A stretch of DNA of 64,000 bases, from NCBI GenBank assembly GCA_016125275.1, contig WGMB01000010.1:368244-432243 (forward strand). Reading direction: 5' to 3'. Below are positions 8,373-16,110 of the stretch, piece by piece (the first letter of the stretch is position 1; the number at the start of each line of letters is the position of its first letter). The DNA is from Acidobacteriota bacterium. Lineage in GTDB: Bacteria > Acidobacteriota > Terriglobia > Bryobacterales > UBA6623. The notes under the pieces were generated by a model, which saw nothing but the letters and a program-made list of their open reading frames with translations, ran no database searches and was not told the origin of the DNA. A program made the translations under genes and the position numbers.

Positions 8373-9143
8373 ATGTTGGAAGTCAAGAACCTCAAAGTGC
8401 GCGTGGAAGAGCGCGAGATCCTCAAGGGCATCAGCCTGTCGGTCAAGCCCGGCGAGGTGCACGCCATCATGGGGCCCAACGGCTCCGGTAAGTCCACCTT
8501 CGCCGGAGTCCTGGCCGGCCGTGAGGGCTATGAGATCACCGGCGGCTCGGTGACGTATCTCGGCCAGGACCTGCTCGAGCTCGACCCGGAAGTTCGCGCC
8601 CGCGAAGGGATCTTCTTGGCGTTCCAGTATCCGGTCGAGATCCCGGGCGTGTCGAACATGTACTTCCTGCGGGCGGCTCTCAACGCCGTGCGCAAGCACC
8701 GGGGCGAGGAGGAGCTCGACGCCGTCGAGTTCATCGCGCTGGTCAAGGAGCGCATGAAGAAGCTCAAGATGGACGACGCCATGCTCAAGCGCGCCGTCAA
8801 CCAGGGCTTCTCCGGCGGCGAGAAGAAGCGAAACGAGATCTTCCAGATGGCTGTGCTCGAGCCGAAACTGGCGATCCTTGACGAGACCGATTCCGGCCTC
8901 GACATCGACGCTCTGAAGCTGGTGGCCGACGGCGTGAACTCGCTGCGCAGCCCCGACCGCTCGATGATCGTAGTCACGCACTACCAGCGGCTGCTCGACT
9001 ACATCGTGCCCGACTACGTACACGTACTGGCGCACGGCCGGATCGTCAAATCCGGCGACAAGCACCTCGCTCTCGAGCTCGAGAAGAAGGGCTACGCCTG
9101 GGTGGAGCAACTCGCCGCCAGCGGCGAGATGGTGACCGTGTGA
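8373..9143 (+). CDS. sufC: SufC, ATPase of the SufBCD complex
   Basis: SufC is the ABC-type ATPase that drives conformational change of SufB-SufD during cluster assembly. The 256 residues include Walker A GPNGSGKST near 34-42, the signature FSGGEKKRNE near 148-157 and Walker B LAILDETDSGLD near 167-178. The EKKRNE form of the signature is typical of SufC. Its TGA stop shares one base with the ATG of sufD (TGATG), showing translational coupling. Confidence 0.97.
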   Translation: MLEVKNLKVRVEEREILKGISLSVKPGEVHAIMGPNGSGKSTFAGVLAGREGYEITGGSVTYLGQDLLELDPEVRAREGIFLAFQYPVEIPGVSNMYFLRAALNAVRKHRGEEELDAVEFIALVKERMKKLKMDDAMLKRAVNQGFSGGEKKRNEIFQMAVLEPKLAILDETDSGLDIDALKLVADGVNSLRSPDRSMIVVTHYQRLLDYIVPDYVHVLAHGRIVKSGDKHLALELEKKGYAWVEQLAASGEMVTV

Positions 9144-10474
9144 TGAGCGTTGCTGCGGATCGGACGACTGCGCCGCGGTATCTCGAAGCCTTTGAGGCGG
9201 CGCGGCGCGAGGAACCGGCTTGGCTGGCAGAGAGACGACGGCTGGCGATCGAGCGTTTTTCGTTGCTCGGTTTCCCCACCACGAAGGACGAGGAGTACAA
9301 GTACACGAACCTGGCGCGAATCGCTCGCGGGGAATGGCGCCCGGGTTCCGGCGGATCGCTGCAGCCTGACGCCCTGGCGGCGGCGACCTACGAAGGCCTC
9401 GAAGGCCCGCGGATCGTATTCGTCGACGGTCGCTTCGACCCCGAACGCTCCACGCTCTCGGAACTGCCCGAGGGTCTGGAGGCGACCAGCCTGGCTGCCC
9501 TGCTCGCGACCGCCCCGGACGCGCTCGAAGGCCACCTTACGCGCTACGCCGATTTCGAGGGGCGCGCGCTGACCGCTCTCAACACGGCGTTCTTCGAGGA
9601 TGGCGCCTTCATTCGAGTCGCCGAAAAGGCCGTCATCGCCGAGCCGCTGCAGGTCGTTTTCGTGGCGACCGGCGACGCCGGCACGGTCACTTGGCCGCGG
9701 GTGCTGATCCACGCCGGCCGGCAATCGCAGGTTCAGGTCATCGAGACTTACATCTCGGCCGCCGAAGGCGCGCACTGGACGAACTCGGTGACTGAGATCG
9801 TGGGCGAGGACGCCGCCCGGGTCGAGCACTTCCAGGTGCAGCAGGAGTCGGTCGAAGCCTTCCACACCGGCCGGGTGGAGATGCTCGAGGAGCGCAGCGG
9901 CTATATCTCCACGATCTCGCTGGTCCTCGGCGCGGCCCTCACGCGCAACGACGTCCGCATCACGCTCGACGACGAGGGCTGCGAATGCGCTCTCGACGGC
10001 TTGGTCGTGATCAGCGGCAAGCAGCACGTGGACCACCACACGCTGATCGACCACGCCAAGGCTCACTGCAACTCGCACCAGCTCTACAAAGGCGTGCTGG
10101 ACGGCTCGTCCCGGGGAGTCTTCAACGGCAAGATCATCGTGCGGCAGGACGCCCAGAAGACCGACGCCATCCAGAACAACAAGAATCTGCTGCTTTCGAC
10201 CAAGGCTGAGATCGACACCAAGCCGCAGCTCGAGATCGACGCCAACGACGTGCGCTGCACGCACGGCGCAACGATCGGGCAGCTCGACAAGGACGCCCTG
10301 TTCTACCTGCAGGCCCGCGGCATCGGCGCCGGAGAAGCGCGCAGCCTGCTGGTCTACGCTTTCGCGGCGGACCTGCTCGAACGCATCACGGTGGAGCCGC
10401 TGAAGCGCCACCTGGAGCGGCTGCTGATGCGGTCGCTAGGAAGGGATTCCGCCGCGCAGGAGGTGTCGGAATGA
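9143..10474 (+). CDS. sufD: SufD, Fe-S scaffold partner subunit
   Basis: SufD pairs with SufB to form the scaffold heterodimer on SufC. The 443-residue protein has the C-terminal beta-helix and RCTHGATIGQLDKDALFYLQARGI; the His of THGATIG corresponds to the functionally required His of E. coli SufD. I chose the ATG at 9143, which overlaps the sufC stop, instead of the GTG three bases earlier. The 3' end overlaps sufS by four bases (ATGA). Confidence 0.96.
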   Translation: MSVAADRTTAPRYLEAFEAARREEPAWLAERRRLAIERFSLLGFPTTKDEEYKYTNLARIARGEWRPGSGGSLQPDALAAATYEGLEGPRIVFVDGRFDPERSTLSELPEGLEATSLAALLATAPDALEGHLTRYADFEGRALTALNTAFFEDGAFIRVAEKAVIAEPLQVVFVATGDAGTVTWPRVLIHAGRQSQVQVIETYISAAEGAHWTNSVTEIVGEDAARVEHFQVQQESVEAFHTGRVEMLEERSGYISTISLVLGAALTRNDVRITLDDEGCECALDGLVVISGKQHVDHHTLIDHAKAHCNSHQLYKGVLDGSSRGVFNGKIIVRQDAQKTDAIQNNKNLLLSTKAEIDTKPQLEIDANDVRCTHGATIGQLDKDALFYLQARGIGAGEARSLLVYAFAADLLERITVEPLKRHLERLLMRSLGRDSAAQEVSE

Positions 10475-11712
10475 GCGCATCGATGAGCGCCGTCGGGCTG
10501 GACGTGCAGGCCCTGCGGCGGGACTTTCCCTCGCTCGACCAGCAGGTGCACGACAAGCCGCTGGCGTACTTGGACAACGCGGCCTCGGCCCAGACGCCGC
10601 TGCCGGTGATCGACGCCATCCGAGACCACTACCTGCGGGACCGCTCCAACGTGCACCGTGGCGTCCACGAGCTGAGCCAGCGCGCCACCAATGCTTACGA
10701 GAAGGCGCGCGTCAAGGTGCAGCGGTTCCTCAACGCGCCGAGCTACGAGGAGATCATCTGGACGCGCGGGACCACCGAAGGCGTCAATCTGGTCGCCTCG
10801 AGCTGGGGACGGGCGAATGTCCGGGCCGGCGATGAGGTGCTGATCTCGGCGCTCGAGCATCACTCGAACATCGTGCCCTGGCAGATGCTCTGCCAGCAGA
10901 GCGGCGCGACGCTGCGCGTGATCCCGATGAACCAGGCCGGCGAGCTGCTGCAGGACGAGTACGAGCGGCTGCTGACCGAGCGCACCAAGCTGGTCGCCGT
11001 GAATCACGTCTCGAACGCCCTCGGCACCATCAACCCGGTTCGGGAGATGATCGCCAAGGCGCACGCGGTCGGTGCGGTCGTCCTGATCGACGGCGCCCAG
11101 GCGATCCCGCACATGGCCGTCGATGTGCGCGCCCTCGACGCCGACTTCTACGCCTTCTCAGGCCATAAGATCTTTGGTCCGACCGGCATCGGCGCCCTCT
11201 ACGGCAAGAAGGCCTTGTTGGAGGCGATGCCCCCTTACCAAGGCGGCGGCGACATGATCGCTTCGGTGACCTTCGAGAAGACGATCTACAACGATCTGCC
11301 GTACAAGTTCGAGGCCGGCACTCCGAACATCGCCGACGCCATCGGTCTCGGCGCTGCGGTGGACTACGTGCAGAAGATCGGCATGGACGCCATCGCGGCT
11401 TACGAAGCCGAGCTGTTGTCCTACGCCACCGAGAAGGTCGCCGCCATCGACGGCGTTCGTCTGATTGGCACGGCTCGCCACAAGGCTTCGGTGTTGTCAT
11501 TCGAGGTCGTCGGGGTGCACCCGCACGACGTCGGCACGATCCTGGACCGGGAGGGCGTGGCGGTCCGCGCCGGCCACCATTGCGCCCAGCCTGTGATGGA
11601 GTTCTACGGCGTTGCGGCGACCACGCGCGCCTCGTTCGCGTTCTACAACACGCGCGAGGAGATCGACCAGCTCGTGGGCGCGATCGGCAAGGTGAAGGAG
11701 CTCTTCGGCTGA
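10471..11712 (+). CDS. sufS: SufS, group II cysteine desulfurase
   Basis: This PLP enzyme takes sulfur from L-cysteine as a protein persulfide and passes it to the scaffold through a SufU- or SufE-type acceptor. The 413 residues contain the PLP-binding Lys in FSGHKIFGPTGIGALYGKK and the catalytic Cys in RAGHHCAQPVMEFYG. The short Cys-loop context is typical of the SufS type. It overlaps sufD by four bases and its TGA shares one base with the sufU ATG. Confidence 0.97.
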   Translation: MSASMSAVGLDVQALRRDFPSLDQQVHDKPLAYLDNAASAQTPLPVIDAIRDHYLRDRSNVHRGVHELSQRATNAYEKARVKVQRFLNAPSYEEIIWTRGTTEGVNLVASSWGRANVRAGDEVLISALEHHSNIVPWQMLCQQSGATLRVIPMNQAGELLQDEYERLLTERTKLVAVNHVSNALGTINPVREMIAKAHAVGAVVLIDGAQAIPHMAVDVRALDADFYAFSGHKIFGPTGIGALYGKKALLEAMPPYQGGGDMIASVTFEKTIYNDLPYKFEAGTPNIADAIGLGAAVDYVQKIGMDAIAAYEAELLSYATEKVAAIDGVRLIGTARHKASVLSFEVVGVHPHDVGTILDREGVAVRAGHHCAQPVMEFYGVAATTRASFAFYNTREEIDQLVGAIGKVKELFG

Positions 11713-12176
11713 TGTCGGACCTGCGCGACCTATATCAGGACCTGATCGTCGATCACTCCAAGAATCCGCGCAACTTTCGCGAGATGCCGGACGCGAACCG
11801 CTGCGCCGACGGCTTCAATCCGCTGTGCGGCGACAAGCTGCGTCTGTACCTGAAGATCGACGACGAGGGCGTGATTCGCGACGCTTCCTTCAAGGGCTCG
11901 GGTTGCGCCATCTCGACAGCGTCGGCCTCGATGATGACGGGTATGATCAAGAACCAGTCCATCGAGCGGGCCCGCGACCTGTTTGACACGTTCCATCAGC
12001 TCGTGACGCGTCCGCACGAAGAGCTCGACCCCAACGAGGCCGGCATCGGCTTGGGCAAGATGGCCGTCTTCGCCGGGGTCAATGAGTTTCCCGCGCGCGT
12101 CAAGTGCGCCACGCTGGCTTGGCACACGCTCAAGAATGCTTTGGAAGACAAGCAGGAGGCGGCGCACACCGAATGA
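11712..12176 (+). CDS. sufU: SufU, zinc-dependent sulfurtransferase/IscU-like
   Basis: SufU accepts sulfur from SufS through a zinc-bound cysteine site. The 154 residues carry the ligands in NPLCGD (Cys near residue 38), GSGCAIS and VKCATLAW. Between the second and third cysteines lies the extra segment (around TRPHEELDPNEAGIG) that separates SufU from IscU. The ATG at 11712 overlaps the sufS stop; the open frame extends upstream only inside sufS. The next gene, sufT, overlaps by four bases. No SufE gene is seen, consistent with a SufS-SufU sulfur relay. Confidence 0.94.
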   Translation: MSDLRDLYQDLIVDHSKNPRNFREMPDANRCADGFNPLCGDKLRLYLKIDDEGVIRDASFKGSGCAISTASASMMTGMIKNQSIERARDLFDTFHQLVTRPHEELDPNEAGIGLGKMAVFAGVNEFPARVKCATLAWHTLKNALEDKQEAAHTE

Positions 12177-12493
12177 CGGCTGAAGAGAAAGAAGCCCTGC
12201 ACGGACGCATCGTCGAGGCGCTGCAGAGCTGCTACGACCCGGAGATCCCGGTCGACATCTACAAGCTCGGCCTGATCTACGAGATCGACATCGCCGAGGA
12301 CGGCGCCGTGAAGATCACGATGACGCTGACCTCGCCGAACTGCCCCGCCGCGCAATCGCTGCCCGACGACGTGCGGATCAAGGCCCAAGCCGTGGAAGGC
12401 GTGAAGTCGGTGGAAGTCGAGATCGTGTTCGAGCCGCCGTGGACGCCTGAGAAGATGGACGATGCCGCGAAGCTCGTGCTGAACATTCTGTGA
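12173..12493 (+). CDS. sufT: SufT/MIP18-family Fe-S maturation protein (DUF59)
   Basis: A 106-residue DUF59 protein related to SufT and eukaryotic MIP18, which help deliver clusters to target apoproteins. Conserved blocks are SCYDPEIPVDIYKLGLIY near residues 18-35 and LTSPNCPAAQSLPDDVR in the middle, with the family cysteine in SPNCP. The ATG at 12173 overlaps the sufU stop (ATGA). Location in the suf operon makes a role in Fe-S maturation very likely; the targets are unknown. Confidence 0.92.
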   Translation: MTAEEKEALHGRIVEALQSCYDPEIPVDIYKLGLIYEIDIAEDGAVKITMTLTSPNCPAAQSLPDDVRIKAQAVEGVKSVEVEIVFEPPWTPEKMDDAAKLVLNIL

Positions 12494-12509
12494 GACCAGG
12501 AGGCGGAAG

Positions 12510-14168
12510 ATGTCGTCTCGCGATCAAAGGCTTACGGCGCAGGACAGGTGGGAGATCGCCTTTCCCCGGTTCACCCCCGAGGAGATCGCGGCCATGTCGT
12601 TCGCCGAGACCCGGAGCTACGCCGACGGCGAACCGCTGTTCTCGGCCGGCGAAACCGGATTTCCGTTCTTTGTCGTGTTGAGCGGCGGGATTCAGATCGT
12701 CGAAGAGTCCACCGGCGCCCGCAAGACCGTGGTCGTCCACGACCAGCCGGGCGATTTTACCGGCGACGTCGACATGTTGACCGGCCGTCCGGCGCTGATC
12801 AGCGGCATCGCCAAGGGCCCGACCCAGGCGCTGGCGCTCCAAGCCTCCTGCCTGCGGCAGATCGTGAAGCAAACGCCGGAGCTCAGCGACCGCATCCTCA
12901 AGGCGTTCATGATGCGTCGCCAGTTGCTGCTGGAGACGGAGTTCGTCGGCGTTCGCGTGATCGGCTCGCGGCTCTCGCCGGAGACGTTGCGGATTCGGGA
13001 ATTTCTGGCCAAGAACAACCAGCCGTTCACCTGGACCGACCTGGAGCGGAACGCGGAAGCCGAAGCCTTGCTGCAAACCTTCGGCGTCGCCCCGGAGGAG
13101 ACGCCGGTGGTGGCCTGCGACAGCCGCTCGGTCCTGCGCAACCCGACCAATGAGGAACTGGCGCAGTGCCTGGGCATCAAGCGGCCGATCGAGCGGGCGC
13201 TCTGGGATCTGGTAGTCGTCGGCGCCGGTCCGGCCGGCTTGGCGGCGGCGGTCTACGGAGCCTCTGAAGGTCTCAAGACTCTCGTGCTCGACAGCATGGG
13301 CCCCGGCGGCCAAGCCGGCACGAGCTCCAAGATCGAGAACTACATGGGCTTCCCGACCGGGTTGTCCGGCGCCGAGTTGGCCTCGCGAGCCGTGCTGCAG
13401 GCGGAAAAATTCGGTGCGGAAATCTCCGCGCCGAGTGAGGTCCAAGGTTTCCGGACGGGGCTGAACACCCATACCCTCCAACTGACCGACGGGACCGAGG
13501 TTTGCGCCAAGAGCATCCTCATCTCCAGCGGCGCCAGCTACCGCAGGCTCCCCGCTCAGGGGGTGCAGGAGTTCGAGGGCAAGGGCGTCTTCTATGCCTG
13601 TACGGCCGTCGAGGCCATGCTCTGCGAGCACGGCCGGGCGATCGTGGTGGGCGGCGGCAACTCGGCCGGCCAGGCCGCAGTCTTCCTCTCCACGCGCTGC
13701 CAGGGCGTGACCGTCATCATTCGCGGAGACGACCTGTCCAAGGGCATGTCGGAGTACTTGGCGAGCCGCATCGAACGCCATCCGAAGATCGACCTGCGGG
13801 TCTGCACCGAGATCCGCCGGCTGGAGGGTGACGGCAGCCTCGAACGGGTGCATGTGGTAAACAATCAGACCGGCGAGGAGACGGAGATGGACGCCGTGGC
13901 GTTGTTCGTCTTCGTGGGCGCCATGCCGCACACCAAGTGGCTCCCGCCGACGGTGGCTACAGACGACAAGGGCTTCGTGCTGACCGGGCCGGAGGCGAAG
14001 CGGACAGGCTGGAAGCTCGACCGCGACCCGATGCTGCTCGAGACGAGCGTGCCGGGGGTCTTTGCCGCCGGCGACGTCCGCTCGGCCTCGATCAAGAGGG
14101 TGGCGTCGGCCGTCGGCGAGGGTTCGATGACGGTCCACATGGCGCACCGCTATCTGGCCGGGTTGTAA
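12510..14168 (+). CDS. Cyclic-nucleotide-binding domain / glutaredoxin-like / thioredoxin-reductase-fold fusion
   Basis: A 552-residue three-part protein. Residues about 15-140 are a Crp-type cyclic-nucleotide-binding domain (FAETRSYADGEPLFSAGETG, VVHDQPGDFTGDVDMLTGRP). Residues about 150-225 look like a glutaredoxin fold without a CxxC (RVIGSRLSPETLRIREFLAK). From about 230 there is a thioredoxin-reductase-type flavoprotein with VVVGAGPAGLAAAVYGAS for FAD and AIVVGGGNSAGQAAVFLS for NAD(P)H. The redox-active CATC of true thioredoxin reductase is absent; only separated cysteines occur near 362-372. It may therefore reduce ferredoxin or another partner. AGGAGG lies seven bases upstream. Its place between sufT and the Rrf2 gene suggests electron supply or sensing for Fe-S assembly, which is inference. 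Confidence 0.88.
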   Translation: MSSRDQRLTAQDRWEIAFPRFTPEEIAAMSFAETRSYADGEPLFSAGETGFPFFVVLSGGIQIVEESTGARKTVVVHDQPGDFTGDVDMLTGRPALISGIAKGPTQALALQASCLRQIVKQTPELSDRILKAFMMRRQLLLETEFVGVRVIGSRLSPETLRIREFLAKNNQPFTWTDLERNAEAEALLQTFGVAPEETPVVACDSRSVLRNPTNEELAQCLGIKRPIERALWDLVVVGAGPAGLAAAVYGASEGLKTLVLDSMGPGGQAGTSSKIENYMGFPTGLSGAELASRAVLQAEKFGAEISAPSEVQGFRTGLNTHTLQLTDGTEVCAKSILISSGASYRRLPAQGVQEFEGKGVFYACTAVEAMLCEHGRAIVVGGGNSAGQAAVFLSTRCQGVTVIIRGDDLSKGMSEYLASRIERHPKIDLRVCTEIRRLEGDGSLERVHVVNNQTGEETEMDAVALFVFVGAMPHTKWLPPTVATDDKGFVLTGPEAKRTGWKLDRDPMLLETSVPGVFAAGDVRSASIKRVASAVGEGSMTVHMAHRYLAGL

Positions 14169-14172
14169 GGTT

Positions 14173-14676
14173 ATGCAATTCAGCGCGCAGGAGGAGTACG
14201 GACTGCGCTGCCTGCTGCGGCTGGCGGGGGCTGGCGAGGGCGCGTCCATGACGATTCCCGAGATCAGCCACGCCGAAGGCATGTCGGTCGCCTACGTCGG
14301 CAAGATCATGCGCGCGCTGCGGGAAGGCGGGCTGGTGGTGAGCGAGCGCGGCCAGGCCGGCGGCTATCGCTTGGCGCGCAAGCCCGAGGATATTTCGGCC
14401 GCGCAGGCGATCTCCGTGCTCGGCGGCAAGTTCTACGAGGGCGAGTTCTGCGAGCGCTTTCCGGGCAATGAGAACGAGTGCGCGCACACGGTCAACTGCT
14501 CCATCCGTTCGCTCTGGCGCGCGGTGCAGACCGTCGTCGACCAGGTGTTGAGCTCCACGACCCTGAAGGACCTGATGCGCACCGAAGAGGCCATGGATCG
14601 CTTCGTGGACAATCTAGTCGTCATCAGCGCGGCTGCGCCGGGCGCGAGCCTGGAAGGCGAGAAGACGGCGGGCTGA
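14173..14676 (+). CDS. Rrf2/IscR-family transcription regulator
   Basis: A 167-residue winged-helix regulator beginning MQFSAQEEYGLRCLLRLA, with the recognition-helix region MSVAYVGKIMRALREGGLVVSERGQAGGYRLAR. Three cysteines at 93, 103 and 109 (spacing C-x9-C-x5-C) stand where IscR and SufR bind an Fe-S cluster. Apo/holo switching would let it sense cluster supply. It starts four bases after the CNBD-reductase gene, within the suf operon, and probably autoregulates through the sites upstream of sufB. The family is certain; the sensing role is inferred from the cysteines and context. Confidence 0.93.
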   Translation: MQFSAQEEYGLRCLLRLAGAGEGASMTIPEISHAEGMSVAYVGKIMRALREGGLVVSERGQAGGYRLARKPEDISAAQAISVLGGKFYEGEFCERFPGNENECAHTVNCSIRSLWRAVQTVVDQVLSSTTLKDLMRTEEAMDRFVDNLVVISAAAPGASLEGEKTAG

Positions 14677-14706
14677 GGCCGGGCCGGGAAGACAAACGAA
14701 AAGATC

Positions 14707-15771
14707 ATGTTGAATCAAGAACAAGCGCTGGACGCGCTGCGCCTCGTCGTCGAGCCCGGTCTCCAGCGGGACATCGTTGCTCTGGGTTTTGTGCAGGAGC
14801 TGAAGGTCTCCGACGGCCGCGTCGCCTTCGAATTGCAGACCGTGCGGCCCGGCGAGGCGGCCGAGAAGCTCAAGCGTGAGGCGGAAGACAAGCTGAAGGC
14901 GGCCGGCGCGGAGGCCGTGGCGATCGAGCTCACCGGCCGGGCCCGGGGCAACCCGGTCGGCGACGGCCAGGGTTCGCTGCCCGGCGTCCGCAACATTATC
15001 CCCATCGCCTCCGGCAAGGGCGGCGTCGGCAAGTCCACTGTTTCTGCGAACTTGGCGGTTGCCTTGCGGCAGACCGGCGCGCGCGTGGGGCTGCTGGACG
15101 CGGACATCTACGGCCCGTCGATCCCGACGATCATGGGCGCCCGGCAGGGGCCTCAGTTGCAGGGCCAGCAGATCATTCCGCCGGTGCTGCACGGCGTGGC
15201 GATGTGCTCCACAGGGTTCTTCCTCAACCCCGATCAGGCTGTGATGTGGCGTGGGCCGATGCTGTCGAAGATGGTCGACGAGCTGTTCCGGCGCGTGATT
15301 TGGGGCGAGTTGGACTACCTGATCGTCGATCTGCCGCCCGGCACCGGCGACGTGCAGATCACCATGTGCCAACGCATCGCGTTGACCGGAGCGGTGATCG
15401 TCACGACCCCGCAACCGGTCGCGGTGCAGGTGGCCGAGAAGGCCGTCATCATGTTCCAGCAGCTCAAGACGCCATTGCTGGGCGTGGTCGAGAACATGGC
15501 CTACTTCGAGTCCGCCAAGACCGGCGAGCGCGAGTACATCTTCGGTTCCGGCGGGGCCGACGCCTTGGCCGGCCACTGGGATATCCCGGTGCTCGGGCGG
15601 ATCCCCTTGGCGACGAATCTGCGCGAGAGCTCGGACGCCGGGGCTCCCATCGTGGTCTCGAATCCGGATTCGCCGGCCGCCAAGGGCTTCGCGGATGCGG
15701 CGGCGCAGTTGATCGCCGCGGTGTCTGTGCGGAACTTGAACGCCGAAAAGCCGGTCGAGATCAACTTCTAG
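14707..15771 (+). CDS. Mrp/ApbC-type P-loop ATPase lacking CxxC
   Basis: A 354-residue Mrp/NBP35-family ATPase, normally an Fe-S carrier. An N-terminal DUF59-like region (residues 1-80) is followed by the deviant Walker A SGKGGVGKSTVSANLA near 99-114 and the YGPSIPTIMG and DLPPGTGD motifs. At residues 262-273, where ApbC/Mrp proteins usually have ENM..F.CP.C, this protein reads ENMAYFESAKTG, so both bridging cysteines are missing. It sits 30 bases downstream of the Rrf2 gene in the suf operon and 12 bases before a DUF971 gene. A noncanonical or regulatory role should be considered. Confidence 0.92.
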   Translation: MLNQEQALDALRLVVEPGLQRDIVALGFVQELKVSDGRVAFELQTVRPGEAAEKLKREAEDKLKAAGAEAVAIELTGRARGNPVGDGQGSLPGVRNIIPIASGKGGVGKSTVSANLAVALRQTGARVGLLDADIYGPSIPTIMGARQGPQLQGQQIIPPVLHGVAMCSTGFFLNPDQAVMWRGPMLSKMVDELFRRVIWGELDYLIVDLPPGTGDVQITMCQRIALTGAVIVTTPQPVAVQVAEKAVIMFQQLKTPLLGVVENMAYFESAKTGEREYIFGSGGADALAGHWDIPVLGRIPLATNLRESSDAGAPIVVSNPDSPAAKGFADAAAQLIAAVSVRNLNAEKPVEINF

Positions 15772-15783
15772 AACGCCCTGACA

Positions 15784-16110
15784 ATGCCCCGCCCCCTCAA
15801 GATCAGCCGCCACGGCTCCCATGACATCGCCATGGAGTGGGACACCGGCCGAGAAACGGTCTATCCGGCTCGCTTTCTGCGGCTGGCCTGCCCCTGTGCG
15901 CAGTGCCAGGACGAGATGACCGGCAAGCGTCTGATTACCGACAGCGCTTTGCCGATCCTCACCTATCCTACGAAGATCGAGCCGGTGGGCCGATATGCCG
16001 TGCAGGTCCACTGGAGCGACAACCACAGCACGGGGATCTTTACGTGGGAGTACTTGTGGGAACTGGCCGACGAGCTCGACAAGCGACGCGAGAAGGCTGC
16101 TTTGTCCTAG
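15784..16110 (+). CDS. DUF971 domain protein
   Basis: A 108-residue protein made of a single DUF971 domain (related to the N-terminal domain of gamma-butyrobetaine hydroxylase), with RLACPCAQCQDEMTGKR near residues 33-49 supplying three closely spaced cysteines for metal or cluster binding. DUF971 genes are often beside Mrp genes, and in some Mrp proteins the two are fused. This gene follows the Mrp gene by 12 bases and closes the suf operon. Function is unknown; a link to Fe-S maturation is inferred. Confidence 0.88.
   Translation: MPRPLKISRHGSHDIAMEWDTGRETVYPARFLRLACPCAQCQDEMTGKRLITDSALPILTYPTKIEPVGRYAVQVHWSDNHSTGIFTWEYLWELADELDKRREKAALS

Noticed and set aside
12378..14282. 634-residue minus-strand open frame opposite the CNBD-reductase gene
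   Set aside because: No recognisable motifs and antisense to a gene with strong domain signatures.
15837..16055. Upstream part of the TIGR03437-DUF192 reading frame
   Set aside because: It lies within the DUF971 gene in another frame and has no fitting leader; the signal peptide begins later.
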